Positions 35,782 to 44,102 of a stretch of 64,000 bases of DNA are shown here, piece by piece. Origin of the DNA: Pseudotabrizicola formosa (lineage in GTDB: Bacteria; Pseudomonadota; Alphaproteobacteria; Rhodobacterales; Rhodobacteraceae); contig NZ_PJOM01000002.1 in the NCBI RefSeq assembly GCF_002900965.1, forward strand, positions 558,001 to 622,000, written 5' to 3'. Position 1 is the stretch's first letter. The number at the start of each line of letters is the position of its first letter. A program made the position numbers and the translations under genes. The notes beneath the pieces are model-generated. The model had not been told where the DNA came from. It made no database searches and saw nothing but the letters and a program-made list of their open reading frames with translations.

Positions 35782-36644
35782 AGCACCCGCCCGGCGACGG
35801 CATCAAGCCTGGCCAGCAGGTCCGGATCGCGCTGCGCCGGTGCCGTCATGATCGCATGATCCAGCGCCCGGTCGCAGCCCTGCGGGCAGGCGGCGCGGCT
35901 TGCCCCCAGCAGCGCCGGCAGGCGGGCCACGGTGTCGCGCGCCACCTGTGCGTTGCGCCCCAGCGTCGCCACCACCTGCGCCACATCCACCGCGCCATGC
36001 GACGGGTGCCAGCAGTCGAAATCGGTCACCATGGCAAGGCTGGCGTAGCACAGCTCGGCCTCACGGGCGAGCTTGGCCTCGGGCATTCCGGTCATGCCGA
36101 TCAGGTCGGCCCCCCAGTGCCGGTAGAGCCGAGACTCGGCAAGGGTGGAAAACTGCGGCCCCTCCATCGCGACATAGGTGGCCCCGTCATGCACCCTTGT
36201 CCCCGCTGCACGGGCCGCCGCCGCGACATGGCCTGACAGGCGCGGGCAGGTGGGGTGGGCAAAGCCGACATGGGCGACGCAGCCGCTGCCGAAGAACGAC
36301 TTTTCGCGCGCGAAGGTCCGGTCGATGTATTGGTCCACCATCACAAAGTCGCCCGGCGCGTAGTCTTCCCGCAGCGAGCCGACGGCGGAGACGGCCACCA
36401 GATCGGTGCAGCCCAAGCGTTTGAGGGCGTCGATATTGGCCCGGTAATTCACCGCACCGGGGGAATGGACATGGCCGCGCCCGTGCCGGGGCAGGAAGGC
36501 CATGGCAACGCCATCCAGCCGGCCCACCAGAACCTCGTCCGAAGGTTTGCCCCAGGGGGTTTTGACCCGCACCCAGCTTGCGCCCTCCAGCCCATCGATC
36601 TGATAGAGGCCCGAGCCCCCGATGATGCCGATCATGGTATCCAT
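35778..36644 (-). CDS. mtnP: S-methyl-5'-thioadenosine phosphorylase
   Basis: Phosphorolysis of methylthioadenosine to adenine and methylthioribose-1-phosphate. 288 residues. The phosphate site is IGIIGGSGLYQIDGL, with GRGHVHSPGAVNYRANIDAL, YVAMEGPQFSTLAESR and MTGMPEAKLAREAELCYA (base and sugar pocket). First gene of mtnP-DUF2927-apt. The rest of the methionine salvage pathway is not present here. Confidence 0.97.
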   Translation of the reverse strand: MDTMIGIIGGSGLYQIDGLEGASWVRVKTPWGKPSDEVLVGRLDGVAMAFLPRHGRGHVHSPGAVNYRANIDALKRLGCTDLVAVSAVGSLREDYAPGDFVMVDQYIDRTFAREKSFFGSGCVAHVGFAHPTCPRLSGHVAAAARAAGTRVHDGATYVAMEGPQFSTLAESRLYRHWGADLIGMTGMPEAKLAREAELCYASLAMVTDFDCWHPSHGAVDVAQVVATLGRNAQVARDTVARLPALLGASRAACPQGCDRALDHAIMTAPAQRDPDLLARLDAVAGRVL

Positions 36645-36779
36645 ATCGCGCCGCCCCTGTGCTTGCCCGCGTGTTCCGGCCTGATCTTAGGCCGGGAGCG
36701 GGGCCGGGGGAAGGGGGGGGCTTCCCCCTGTGTTACAAGAGGGCGAAGCGAGGAAAATCAATGAGTTGGATATAGGGCA

Positions 36780-36794
36780 TTAAGGAGTTGTTAA
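36780..36794. promoter_or_regulatory. Candidate CtrA-type site (TTAA-N7-TTAA)
   Basis: TTAAGGAGTTGTTAA fits the CtrA consensus of two TTAA half-sites separated by seven bases. It lies in an AT-rich pocket of the gap between mtnP (136 bases before its start) and the GntR-type gene. A chance match is possible. Confidence 0.4.
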
Positions 36795-36897
36795 GTTTGG
36801 ATCGGGTGCGTGAGCCTGGCATATCGGGTGTTGGGTGGGCTGGGCCGGTGGGGGCGGGGTGAACCGCGCCCTGATGCTGCGGCGCGGCGCGTGGCCT

Positions 36898-37626
36898 TCA
36901 GCGGTTGGCGATACCCCACCAGCGCAGGGTGTTGGTCAGATGGTCGCGGATGGCCTGTTCGACGGCCGGTAGATCGCGCGCCTCCAGCGCCGCGATGATG
37001 GCCAGATGTTCGGTCATCGCGGGCAGGATACGGTCGGCCAGAAACGGGCGTTGGGTCTGGATCACGGCGATGCGGTCGCGGTTTTCGGCGTAGATCCTGC
37101 GCAAGACCGGGCCGTCGAGCCCGGTGGCGAGCGCGTCATGCAGCGACAGGTCGGTGGTGATGGCGCGCCGTTGCAGATCGGCGGCAGGCGCGCGGGCGTC
37201 GCGCAGCAGCGCCTCATGCGTGGCGCGCAGGCTGGCAAGCGGCAGGCTGCCTCCCCCTAGCAGCAGGCGGCGCGCGCCGTGCAGGTCCAGCATCGCGCGC
37301 AGGTCCATGCAGTCGCGTGTGGTGTCGGGGTCGGCGGTCATCACCATCACCCCGCGTTTGGGCAGGATCTGCACCAGTGCGGCGGCTTCGGCCCGCTTGA
37401 CCGCCTCGCGCACGGCGGCAAGCGGGAAGGCCAGAAGGGTGACCAGCATCGGCATGGACAGGAACATGCCGCTGCGCAGGGTGCCGGCGCGCAACCCCTC
37501 GACAAGGGCGCGGTAGGCCTGATCAGACTGATCGCCCTGCGGTTGATTTGTGCACAGGTCTGGCGCGGCGCCTGTTTCGTCGGCCTTGGGGGCAATGCCA
37601 GCGGTCTGGGGCCGATTGTCATTCAT
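36898..37626 (-). CDS. GntR family regulator, FadR/FCD type
   Basis: 242 residues. A polar N-terminal extension of about 35 residues precedes the winged helix (SDQAYRALVEGLRAGTLRSG, about 35-100) and an FCD domain (MDLRAMLDLHGARRLL to the C-terminus). The DNA-binding helix reads LAFPLAAVREAVKRAEAAAL, where most relatives have a GVSRTPVREALRRL-like form. Divergent from the NCS1 permease gene and therefore its likely regulator. Confidence 0.88.
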   Translation of the reverse strand: MNDNRPQTAGIAPKADETGAAPDLCTNQPQGDQSDQAYRALVEGLRAGTLRSGMFLSMPMLVTLLAFPLAAVREAVKRAEAAALVQILPKRGVMVMTADPDTTRDCMDLRAMLDLHGARRLLLGGGSLPLASLRATHEALLRDARAPAADLQRRAITTDLSLHDALATGLDGPVLRRIYAENRDRIAVIQTQRPFLADRILPAMTEHLAIIAALEARDLPAVEQAIRDHLTNTLRWWGIANR

Positions 37627-37679
37627 TTCAATAAGGTCCTTCTTTGCCGTTCTGTGTAGTCTGAGTCTGGGCCTGTATC

Positions 37680-37697
37680 TAACATGTTACGATGAAT
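37680..37697. promoter_or_regulatory. Palindrome upstream of NCS1 permease, possible operator
   Basis: TAACATGTTA (37680-37689) is a perfect palindrome, and ATGAAT at 37692-37697 mirrors ATTCAT at 37621-37626. The core ATGTTACG recurs at 39996-40003 before the flavin reductase gene, which may make both targets of one regulator. Confidence 0.45.
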
Positions 37698-37811
37698 GCT
37701 TCTCGCAATGCCAGTGGGAAAGCGCTGCGGCATACCGGCGGACAACAGCCGGAGACAAGGGGCAAGGCCCTGATCGACCAACACGACAGCAACAGTGGAA
37801 GGGACAACACA

Positions 37812-39245
37812 ATGGCAGTCATCACAGCAACGCAAGACCTGGCCGGCGACGAGGATGCGCTGCGCCCGACCGAACCGCATGAAAAGACCTGGGGCTGGTT
37901 TGCGATTTTCAACGTCTGGGCCAATGACGTGCAGTCATTGTTCGGCTACAGCCTGGTGGCATCCTTGTTCATCGGCTATGGCGTGAGCGGCTGGACCGCC
38001 TTTGCCGCCCTGATCGCCGCGGGGCTGTTCGTGATGTTTCTGGTGAACCTGTCGGGCGCTGCCGGAGAGAAATACGGCATTCCCTATCCGGTGTTTGCCC
38101 GCGCCAGCATGGGCACGGCGGGGGCCAAGCTGCCGGCCATCCTGCGCGCCACGGTGGCGGTGTTCTGGTACGGGGTGCAGGTCTATTTCGCCTCTACCGC
38201 GCTGGCGCTGCTGATCCGGCTGGTGACCGGGGCTTCGGGCGGGGCTGAATTTCTGGGACTGACCGGGATCGACTGGCTGTCCTTCCTGATTGTCTGGGCC
38301 TTCCATATCGTGATCTTCTGGCGCGGCATGACCTGGGTTGCCACCTTCCTCAACATTGCCGGGCCTTTTGTCTATGCGGTGATGATCGGGCTGGTGGCTG
38401 TGCTCTGGGTGAAATCGGATGGCCAGCTGTTGCAGCAGGCGGCGACGATCTTTGCCAATCCCGAAGGCACCTGGGGCACCGAATTTGCCGGGTTCATCGC
38501 CATTGTCGGCACGATGATCGCCTATTTCGCGGCTGTGATGATCAATTTCAGCGATTTTTCGCGCTATGCCAAATCGAAGGAGGCGATGATCAAGGGCAAT
38601 CTGACCGGATTGCCGCTCAACATGATCCTGTTTTCGGCGCTTGCCCTGCTGACCACGGCCGGGGCGGCGGCGGTCTATGGCGAGCAGATCATCAACCCGA
38701 CCGAGATTGTGGAGCGGACGGATTCCGTGCTGCTGGGAGTGATTGCGGCGATCACCTTCTTTGCGGCGACGGTGGGCATCAATCTGGTGGCCAATTTCAT
38801 TCCGGCGGTGAACGGCATTGCCAATCTGGCCCCCGGGCGGATCAGCTTTCGTCAGGCGGGGATCGTCACCTCGGTGTTTGCGCTGGTGATCGGCGGGTTG
38901 TGGACGGCGGTGATCAGTTCGATCGGGATCAGCGGGTTCGTGAACACGCTGGGAGCGACGCTGGCCCCGCTGTATGGCATTCTGGTGGTCGATTACTACC
39001 TGATCCGCAAGCAGGAGCTGAACCGCGCCGATCTGTATAACATGCAGGGCGGGCGCTATCACTATGGCAATGGCTGGAACCCGCATGCGCTTCTGGCCTT
39101 TGGCATCGCGGCGGTGTTTTCGGTGGCGACGGTCTGGGTTCCGGCCCTGGCGGATCTGCAGGGCTATGCCTGGGTGATCGGCGCTGTGCTGGGGGGCGCG
39201 ATCTATTACCTGCGCGGCAAGGCGGACCCGACCCTGGCGCGCTGA
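37812..39245 (+). CDS. NCS1 family permease (cytosine/purine/allantoin type)
   Basis: 477-residue, 12-segment membrane transporter. The N-terminal signature WGWFAIFNVWANDVQSLFGY and the segment YFAAVMINFSDFSRYAKSKE are typical of nucleobase-cation symporters of the NCS1 group, which carry cytosine, uracil, hydantoins, allantoin, thiamine or related ring compounds. Substrate unknown. The start is chosen at ATG 37812, after GGAAGGGA. Regulated probably by the divergent GntR-type protein. No catabolic enzyme is beside it. Confidence 0.92.
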   Translation: MAVITATQDLAGDEDALRPTEPHEKTWGWFAIFNVWANDVQSLFGYSLVASLFIGYGVSGWTAFAALIAAGLFVMFLVNLSGAAGEKYGIPYPVFARASMGTAGAKLPAILRATVAVFWYGVQVYFASTALALLIRLVTGASGGAEFLGLTGIDWLSFLIVWAFHIVIFWRGMTWVATFLNIAGPFVYAVMIGLVAVLWVKSDGQLLQQAATIFANPEGTWGTEFAGFIAIVGTMIAYFAAVMINFSDFSRYAKSKEAMIKGNLTGLPLNMILFSALALLTTAGAAAVYGEQIINPTEIVERTDSVLLGVIAAITFFAATVGINLVANFIPAVNGIANLAPGRISFRQAGIVTSVFALVIGGLWTAVISSIGISGFVNTLGATLAPLYGILVVDYYLIRKQELNRADLYNMQGGRYHYGNGWNPHALLAFGIAAVFSVATVWVPALADLQGYAWVIGAVLGGAIYYLRGKADPTLAR

Positions 39246-39281
39246 TGGCCGCAAGGTGACGGCGCGAGGGGGAGCCGAGAA

Positions 39282-39327
39282 GGCGGGCAGAGAGTCTGCC
39301 CGCCTGTTGCGTGCCCGCCTGTTGCGT
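39282..39327. repeat. Hairpin plus 15-bp tandem duplication
   Basis: A perfect 10-bp stem GGCGGGCAGA / TCTGCCCGCC (39282-39304, loop GAG) lies between the convergent permease and flavin reductase genes. The segment GCCCGCCTGTTGCGT then occurs twice in tandem (39298-39312 and 39313-39327), the first copy forming part of the stem. Likely a transcription end altered by a small duplication. Confidence 0.65.
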
Positions 39328-39332
39328 TCCGG

Positions 39333-39917
39333 TCAGGCGTCGTCAGGGCGCAGGTGTTCGAAGACCTCTGACACGATGGCATAATCGCGGTAGCCCATCC
39401 GGGCCAAGGGGTGATAGCGGCCGGGGTCGAAGCGGCCCTCCACCAGGCAATCATCGCGCAGGTGAATGCCGGTGACCTCCCCCAGGATCAGGAAATTGTT
39501 CTGGCCCTTCAACGGGATGATCTGCGTCACCACACATTCCAGCGTGGCCGGGGCATCCGCGACCCGGGGGCAGGGGATGGTGGTGCAGGCGGCCTTTGGC
39601 ACGCCGGCGGTGGCGAATTCATCGGTGCCCAGCGGCAGGGCGGCGGAGGTTGCGCTCATCACCTCCAGCTGGCGGGCGGCGACGATATTGGCGGCAAAGA
39701 CCCCGGTTTCACGGATGTTGTGCAGGCTGTCCTTGGCGCCGGTGCTGGCGAACATCACCTGGGGCGGGACGTAAGCAACGGCGTTGAAGAACGAATAGGG
39801 GGCCAGATTGTCGCCCTGGGGCCCGGTGGACGAGATCCAGCCGATGGGGCGCGGGGTGACGATGGCGTTGAACGGGTTATGCGGCAGGCCGTGGCCATCT
39901 TCGGGGCGGTAGAACAT
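39333..39917 (-). CDS. Flavin reductase family protein (DIM6/NTAB type)
   Basis: 194 residues from MFYRPEDGHGLPHNPFNAIV. FMN-binding split-barrel: TPRPIGWISSTGPQGDNLAPYSFFNAVAY and SLHNIRETGVFAANIVA are the diagnostic flavin-site strands. Such proteins act as NAD(P)H-flavin reductases or flavoprotein oxygenase partners. No oxygenase is adjacent. A start 24 codons upstream is possible but would add an uncharacteristic segment. Confidence 0.9.
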   Translation of the reverse strand: MFYRPEDGHGLPHNPFNAIVTPRPIGWISSTGPQGDNLAPYSFFNAVAYVPPQVMFASTGAKDSLHNIRETGVFAANIVAARQLEVMSATSAALPLGTDEFATAGVPKAACTTIPCPRVADAPATLECVVTQIIPLKGQNNFLILGEVTGIHLRDDCLVEGRFDPGRYHPLARMGYRDYAIVSEVFEHLRPDDA

Positions 39918-40095
39918 CGGGCGCGGGGTCCTTTCGGCGGGGGTCGGGAGAAAAGCTGTCTTTGGGGAACAGGTATTTGAACCTGACATAAACGCATGTT
40001 ACGGGCGCTTGTCACGCGGCTTTGTGGTGCCACGCCCTTGGGGCTGTGCGCAGAATCACGCGTGGTTGCAGGGGTTTGAGCGGGGAGCGGTCCGG

Positions 40096-40581
40096 GTGTA
40101 CAGGCTGGCGGAAGAGACCGAGGAGGACTGGTGGGAGGTCGAGGCCCTGTATGACCTGTGCTTTGCCCCCGGGCGCACGGCGCTGTCGTCCTATCGCCTG
40201 CGCGAGGGTGTGCCGACGGTGGCGGCGCTGTGCCTGACGCTGCGCGACGCAGATGGCACGCTGGCGGCGGTGATCCGCTATTGGCCCGCGCTGGTGGGCG
40301 GGCAGGATGTGCTGCTTCTGGGGCCGATTGCGGTGCACCCGACCCGGCAGGGCGAGGGTCTGGGGGCGCTGTTGATCAATGAAAGCATGGCCGAGGCGCG
40401 GCGTCTGGGCTGGGAGCGGGTGCTGCTGGTGGGGGATGCGCCCTATTACGGGCGGTTCGGGTTCCGGCGGCTGGACGGCGTGGTGATGCCCCCGCCCACC
40501 AACCCCGAGCGCGTGCTGGGGCTGGCGCTGAAGGCCGGGGCCTGGGACGGGGTGACGGGGGCTGTGACCAAAGCCACCTGA
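40096..40581 (+). CDS. GNAT family N-acetyltransferase
   Basis: 161 residues from the proposed GTG start at 40096 (VYRLAEETEEDWWEVEALYD), preceded by GGGGAG at eight bases. The acetyl-CoA loop is VHPTRQGEGLGALLINESM (Q/RxxGxG/A form), followed by VLLVGDAPYYGRFGFRRL, typical of the YhbS-like GNAT subgroup. Upstream in-frame starts exist but lack a ribosome site. Substrate unknown. Confidence 0.88.
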   Translation: MYRLAEETEEDWWEVEALYDLCFAPGRTALSSYRLREGVPTVAALCLTLRDADGTLAAVIRYWPALVGGQDVLLLGPIAVHPTRQGEGLGALLINESMAEARRLGWERVLLVGDAPYYGRFGFRRLDGVVMPPPTNPERVLGLALKAGAWDGVTGAVTKAT

Positions 40582-40678
40582 GCGGGCAGGGGCCTTGAGA
40601 AAGGCCCCCTGCTGCCAGAACATGAGCCGCAGAAGATGCGCCATTGCGCGGCGGCGGATTGCCCCCATATCATAGGCC

Positions 40679-41455
40679 ATGGACCCTTTGCCCGCCGATC
40701 TGTCGACTGTTGTGCCGCCGCAGGACATGCTGCCCGAAATCCGGGCGCTTGCCGCGCGGCACAAGCGTGCCAACGGGCCGGTCATCGGGCTGGTGAACCG
40801 TCTGGGCGGTACGCTGGAACGGCAGATGGCCATGGTGCCAGAGGGGTACCGGACGCAGATCGAGCGGGTGGTGGCGCAGGCGCTGTCGGCGGCGATGACC
40901 GTGGCGGGGCAGGGTGACCGGCTGCCAGACACCGGCACGCGCGGGCCGCTGTTGGCGGCCATGGCCAGCGGTGCCGCCGGCGGGGCGGGCGGCTTGCCCA
41001 CGGCGCTGGCCGAACTGCCGCTGGCGGTGACGCTGATCCTGCATGCGATCCGCCAGGCGGCGCGGGCCGAAGGCTTTGATCCGGAGGATCCGATGGTGCG
41101 GGCGGAGTGCATCCGGGTGTTCGGCGCGGGCAGCCCGCTGGCGGAAGATGACGGGATCAACACCAGTTTCATTTCGGCCCGGCTGACGCTGACCGGGCCT
41201 GCGGTGCAAAAGGTGATTGCCAGTGTCGCGCCGAAACTGGCGACGGCTCTGGGCCAAAAGCTGGCCGCGCAGGCGATTCCGGTGATCGGGGCGGTGACAG
41301 GCGCGGCGCTGAATGCGGCATTCCTGAATTATTATTCCGAGATCGCCCGGGTGCGCTTTGCCCTGCTGCGGCTGTCGCAGATCCATGGGGCCGAACAGGT
41401 GCTGGCCGATTTCCGAAAAGCCGTCGAGTCACCGCGGCTGCGGGCGGGGATCTGA
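40679..41455 (+). CDS. EcsC family protein
   Basis: 258 residues. The EcsC-like pattern is visible: GGAGGLPTALAELPLAVTLI (glycine-rich amphipathic stretch) and KLAAQAIPVIGAVTGAALNA near the C-terminus, then YYSEIARVRFALLRL. In Bacillus, EcsC accompanies the Ecs ABC exporter; in proteobacteria the role is unknown. Probably membrane-associated. Single gene. Confidence 0.85.
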   Translation: MDPLPADLSTVVPPQDMLPEIRALAARHKRANGPVIGLVNRLGGTLERQMAMVPEGYRTQIERVVAQALSAAMTVAGQGDRLPDTGTRGPLLAAMASGAAGGAGGLPTALAELPLAVTLILHAIRQAARAEGFDPEDPMVRAECIRVFGAGSPLAEDDGINTSFISARLTLTGPAVQKVIASVAPKLATALGQKLAAQAIPVIGAVTGAALNAAFLNYYSEIARVRFALLRLSQIHGAEQVLADFRKAVESPRLRAGI

Positions 41456-41520
41456 AGGCGCGGCTGCGCCGCACGGTTTTTGTGCGGGCGTCTGGCCTGC
41501 GGCCAACCCGCCCGCGGACG

Positions 41521-41554
41521 GCCTCCGGCGGGGATATTTGCGCAACAGGTAAGG
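41521..41554 (+). repeat. GGGATATTT...AACAGRTAA element, copy C
   Basis: GCCTCCGGCGGGGATATTTG continues to CGCAACAGGTAAGG, 65 bases after the EcsC stop and in the same direction. The same block occurs after purD (45538-45569, minus), and a shorter match in the ftsY-EamA gap (51511-51532). Confidence 0.65.
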
Positions 41555-41581
41555 GGCAGGGGCAGACCTGAGCTTGCGCGG

Positions 41582-43825
41582 TCAGTCGCGCAAGCCCGAG
41601 AGATGCTCCATCAGCGCCGGGCGGGCGCTGTCATCGCCGCGGGCACGGGCGGCATCGATCACGGCACGGACCTGGTCCAGATCGGCGCGGCGGATCAGCG
41701 CCTTGACCGGGCCGATCGAGGCCGGGCGCATCGACAGGCTGCGCAGGCCGAGAGCGGCGAGAACCAGCGCCTCTATCGGGCGGCCCGCATCTTCGCCGCA
41801 AAATGACAGCGGCGTGCCGGTGGCGGCGCAGCGCGCGATGATCTGCTCGATGAAGCCGAGGAAGGACAGGTTGAGCATGTCATACCGGCGGCGGACCCGT
41901 TCATTTTCCCGGTCGGCGGCGAAGAAGAACTGCTTGAGGTCATTGCCACCGATCGAGACGAAATCGGTCAGCTGAAAGAACGCATCGGGGGCAAAGGCCA
42001 GGCTGGGGGTTTCCAGCATGGCGCCGATGTCGAGCTGGCGGGGCACCAGATGGCCGAGGGAGCGTTCGCGGTGCACTTCGCGCAGCACATGGGCGCGGGC
42101 GTGCTGAAACTCGGCGAATTCGGACACGAAGGGGAACATCACCGTCAGCGGCCGGCCATTGGCGGCGCGCAGCAGGGCCTGGATCTGCATGCGCAGCACG
42201 CCGGGCTTGTCGAGACCCACCCGGATGGCACGCCAGCCCATGGCCGGGTTGGGTTCGTCATTCGGTTTCATGTAAGGCAGAACCTTGTCGGACCCGATAT
42301 CGAGCGTGCGGAAGGCCACCCGCTTGTCTTTGGCCGCATCCATCACGCGGGCGTAGAGCGAGGCCAGTTCGGCGCGGCGCGGCATCTTGTTGCGCACCAG
42401 AAACTGCAGCTCGGTGCGGAACAGGCCGACGCCATCGGCGCCCGACCCTTCCAGGCTGGGCAGATCGGCCATCAGCCCCGCATTCATATGCAGCGCGATC
42501 GTGGTGCCGCAGCGGGTGAGCGCGGGCAGGTCGCGCAGCGAGGCATAGCGCTGCTGGGCCTGGGTCTGCATGGCGATCTTGTCACGGAAGGCGCGGGCCA
42601 CGGTTTCTTCGGGGCGCAGATGGGCGATGCCCTGATCGCCATCGACCAGGATATGGTCGCCGTTCAGCGCCTCGGTGGTCACCCGGCGGGCATGGATCAC
42701 CAGCGGAATGGCAAGGGCGCGGGCGACGATGGCCGCATGGCTGCCGACCGAGCCTTCCTCCAGCACCACGCCGCGCAGCTTTCGGCCATAATCCAGCAGC
42801 TCGGCCGGGCCGATGTTGCGCGCCACCAGCACCGGATTGTCGGGCATGGCGGCCCCGGTATCGGCCCCTTGCCCGGTCAGGATACGCAGGAGGCGGTTGG
42901 ACAGGTCATCCAGATCATGCAGCCGTTCGCGCAGGTAAGCGTCGGGCACGGTTTCCAGCCGGGCACGGGCGGCGGATTGTTCCTTTTCCACCGCCGCCTC
43001 GGCGGACAGGCCGTTCTGGATGTCTTCTTCCATCCGGCGCAGCCAGCCGCGCGAATTGGCAAACATGCGGTAGGCTTCCAACACCTGTTTCTGGTCCTTG
43101 TCGAGGCTTTGCACCGACAACAGGTCATCGACCGACACGCGCAGCTGGCCCACGGCCTCGCGGATGCGGTCAATCTCGGTCAGCGGGTCATCGGCGACCG
43201 GGTTGGTCACCACCACGCGGGGTTCGTGCAGCCAGACATTCCCTTCGGCAGCCCCTTCCTGCCCGGTGGCCCCGTGAAACATCACCGGCTGGCGGTGCAG
43301 GGCGCGCATGCCATCATCGTCAGAGGTGAAGGCGCCAAGCTCGGTCATCTCGGCCAGCACCATGGCGACCACTTCCAGCGCATAGATCTCGTCATCGGAA
43401 AACTGCCGGGCGGTTTTTGACTGCACCACCAGCACGCCCAGCTTCTCGCCGACCCGCTGGATCGGCACGCCGAGGAAGCTGGAGTAAATCTCCTCGCCGG
43501 TTTCGGGCATGTAGCGAAAGCCCTTTTCCGACGGCGCATCGGCGGTGTTGACGGGCGTGTTGCTGCGTGCCACCCGACCGACCAGACCCTCGCCCAGCTT
43601 CATGCGGGTCTGATGCACGGCTTCGGGTTTCAGCCCTTCGGTGGCGCAGAGTTCCAGCGTTTCAGGGTCGCGGAACAGGTAGATCGAACAGACTTCGGTA
43701 TGCATCGAATCGGCGATCAGATGGGTGATCTGATCCAGCCGTTCCTGGCCCTTGGCCTGTGCGCCCAGCACATCACGCAGGCGGCGCAGAAGTTTTCGGC
43801 TGTCGCTGTCTGACCGTTCTGGCAT
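41582..43825 (-). CDS. ptsP: Phosphoenolpyruvate-protein phosphotransferase PtsP (EI-Ntr)
   Basis: First enzyme of the nitrogen-related PTS. 747 residues from MPERSDSDSRKLLRRLRDVL: an N-terminal GAF domain (about 20-160), then the EI-like phosphohistidine domain with His363 in GSVGSHAAIVARALAIP, and a C-terminal PEP-binding TIM barrel with GVGLFRTELQFLVR and FVSIGGNDLKQFFFAADREN. It passes phosphate to NPr and EIIA-Ntr, controlling nitrogen and potassium responses. Downstream of lysC, an arrangement known in other alphaproteobacteria. Confidence 0.96.
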   Translation of the reverse strand: MPERSDSDSRKLLRRLRDVLGAQAKGQERLDQITHLIADSMHTEVCSIYLFRDPETLELCATEGLKPEAVHQTRMKLGEGLVGRVARSNTPVNTADAPSEKGFRYMPETGEEIYSSFLGVPIQRVGEKLGVLVVQSKTARQFSDDEIYALEVVAMVLAEMTELGAFTSDDDGMRALHRQPVMFHGATGQEGAAEGNVWLHEPRVVVTNPVADDPLTEIDRIREAVGQLRVSVDDLLSVQSLDKDQKQVLEAYRMFANSRGWLRRMEEDIQNGLSAEAAVEKEQSAARARLETVPDAYLRERLHDLDDLSNRLLRILTGQGADTGAAMPDNPVLVARNIGPAELLDYGRKLRGVVLEEGSVGSHAAIVARALAIPLVIHARRVTTEALNGDHILVDGDQGIAHLRPEETVARAFRDKIAMQTQAQQRYASLRDLPALTRCGTTIALHMNAGLMADLPSLEGSGADGVGLFRTELQFLVRNKMPRRAELASLYARVMDAAKDKRVAFRTLDIGSDKVLPYMKPNDEPNPAMGWRAIRVGLDKPGVLRMQIQALLRAANGRPLTVMFPFVSEFAEFQHARAHVLREVHRERSLGHLVPRQLDIGAMLETPSLAFAPDAFFQLTDFVSIGGNDLKQFFFAADRENERVRRRYDMLNLSFLGFIEQIIARCAATGTPLSFCGEDAGRPIEALVLAALGLRSLSMRPASIGPVKALIRRADLDQVRAVIDAARARGDDSARPALMEHLSGLRD

Positions 43826-44022
43826 TGCGGAGCATCCTTTGGCTTGCCTCTCTATAGGCGAGGCCGCGCCGGATGGGGAGGGAAGAAAGACGCCGCGCTG
43901 CGGCATGGGGCCAAGCCGGCGGTGGGATGCCGCAAAAGGCGGCAGCTGCCAGAGGGTGCCCTTGGCAGATCGTGCCTTTCCGGGGGCTTGCGCAAAGGGC
44001 CTGATCTGTTGGGGCCCGGTTT

Positions 44023-44071
44023 CAGGCCCCCCCAATCAGGGCCCCCCAATCAGGCCCCCCCAATCAGGCCC
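44023..44071. repeat. 14-bp tandem repeat, three copies plus partial
   Basis: The unit CAGGCCCCCCCAAT repeats at 44023-44036, 44037-44050 (one base different) and 44051-44064, with a partial fourth. It lies in the 277-base gap between the lysC stop and the ptsP start. Probably slippage-generated. Confidence 0.85.
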
Positions 44072-44102
44072 CGCAGTCAAACCCTGTCAAAAGGCCCCTC
44101 TG

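Noticed and set aside
37935-39254. 439-codon minus-strand frame opposite the NCS1 permease
   Set aside because: Composition (His/Arg/Gln-rich, no hydrophobic core) is that of an antisense shadow of a membrane protein gene.
44023-44071. Considered as a CRISPR array
   Set aside because: The 14-bp units are directly adjacent with no spacers, and no cas gene is present; it is a simple tandem repeat.
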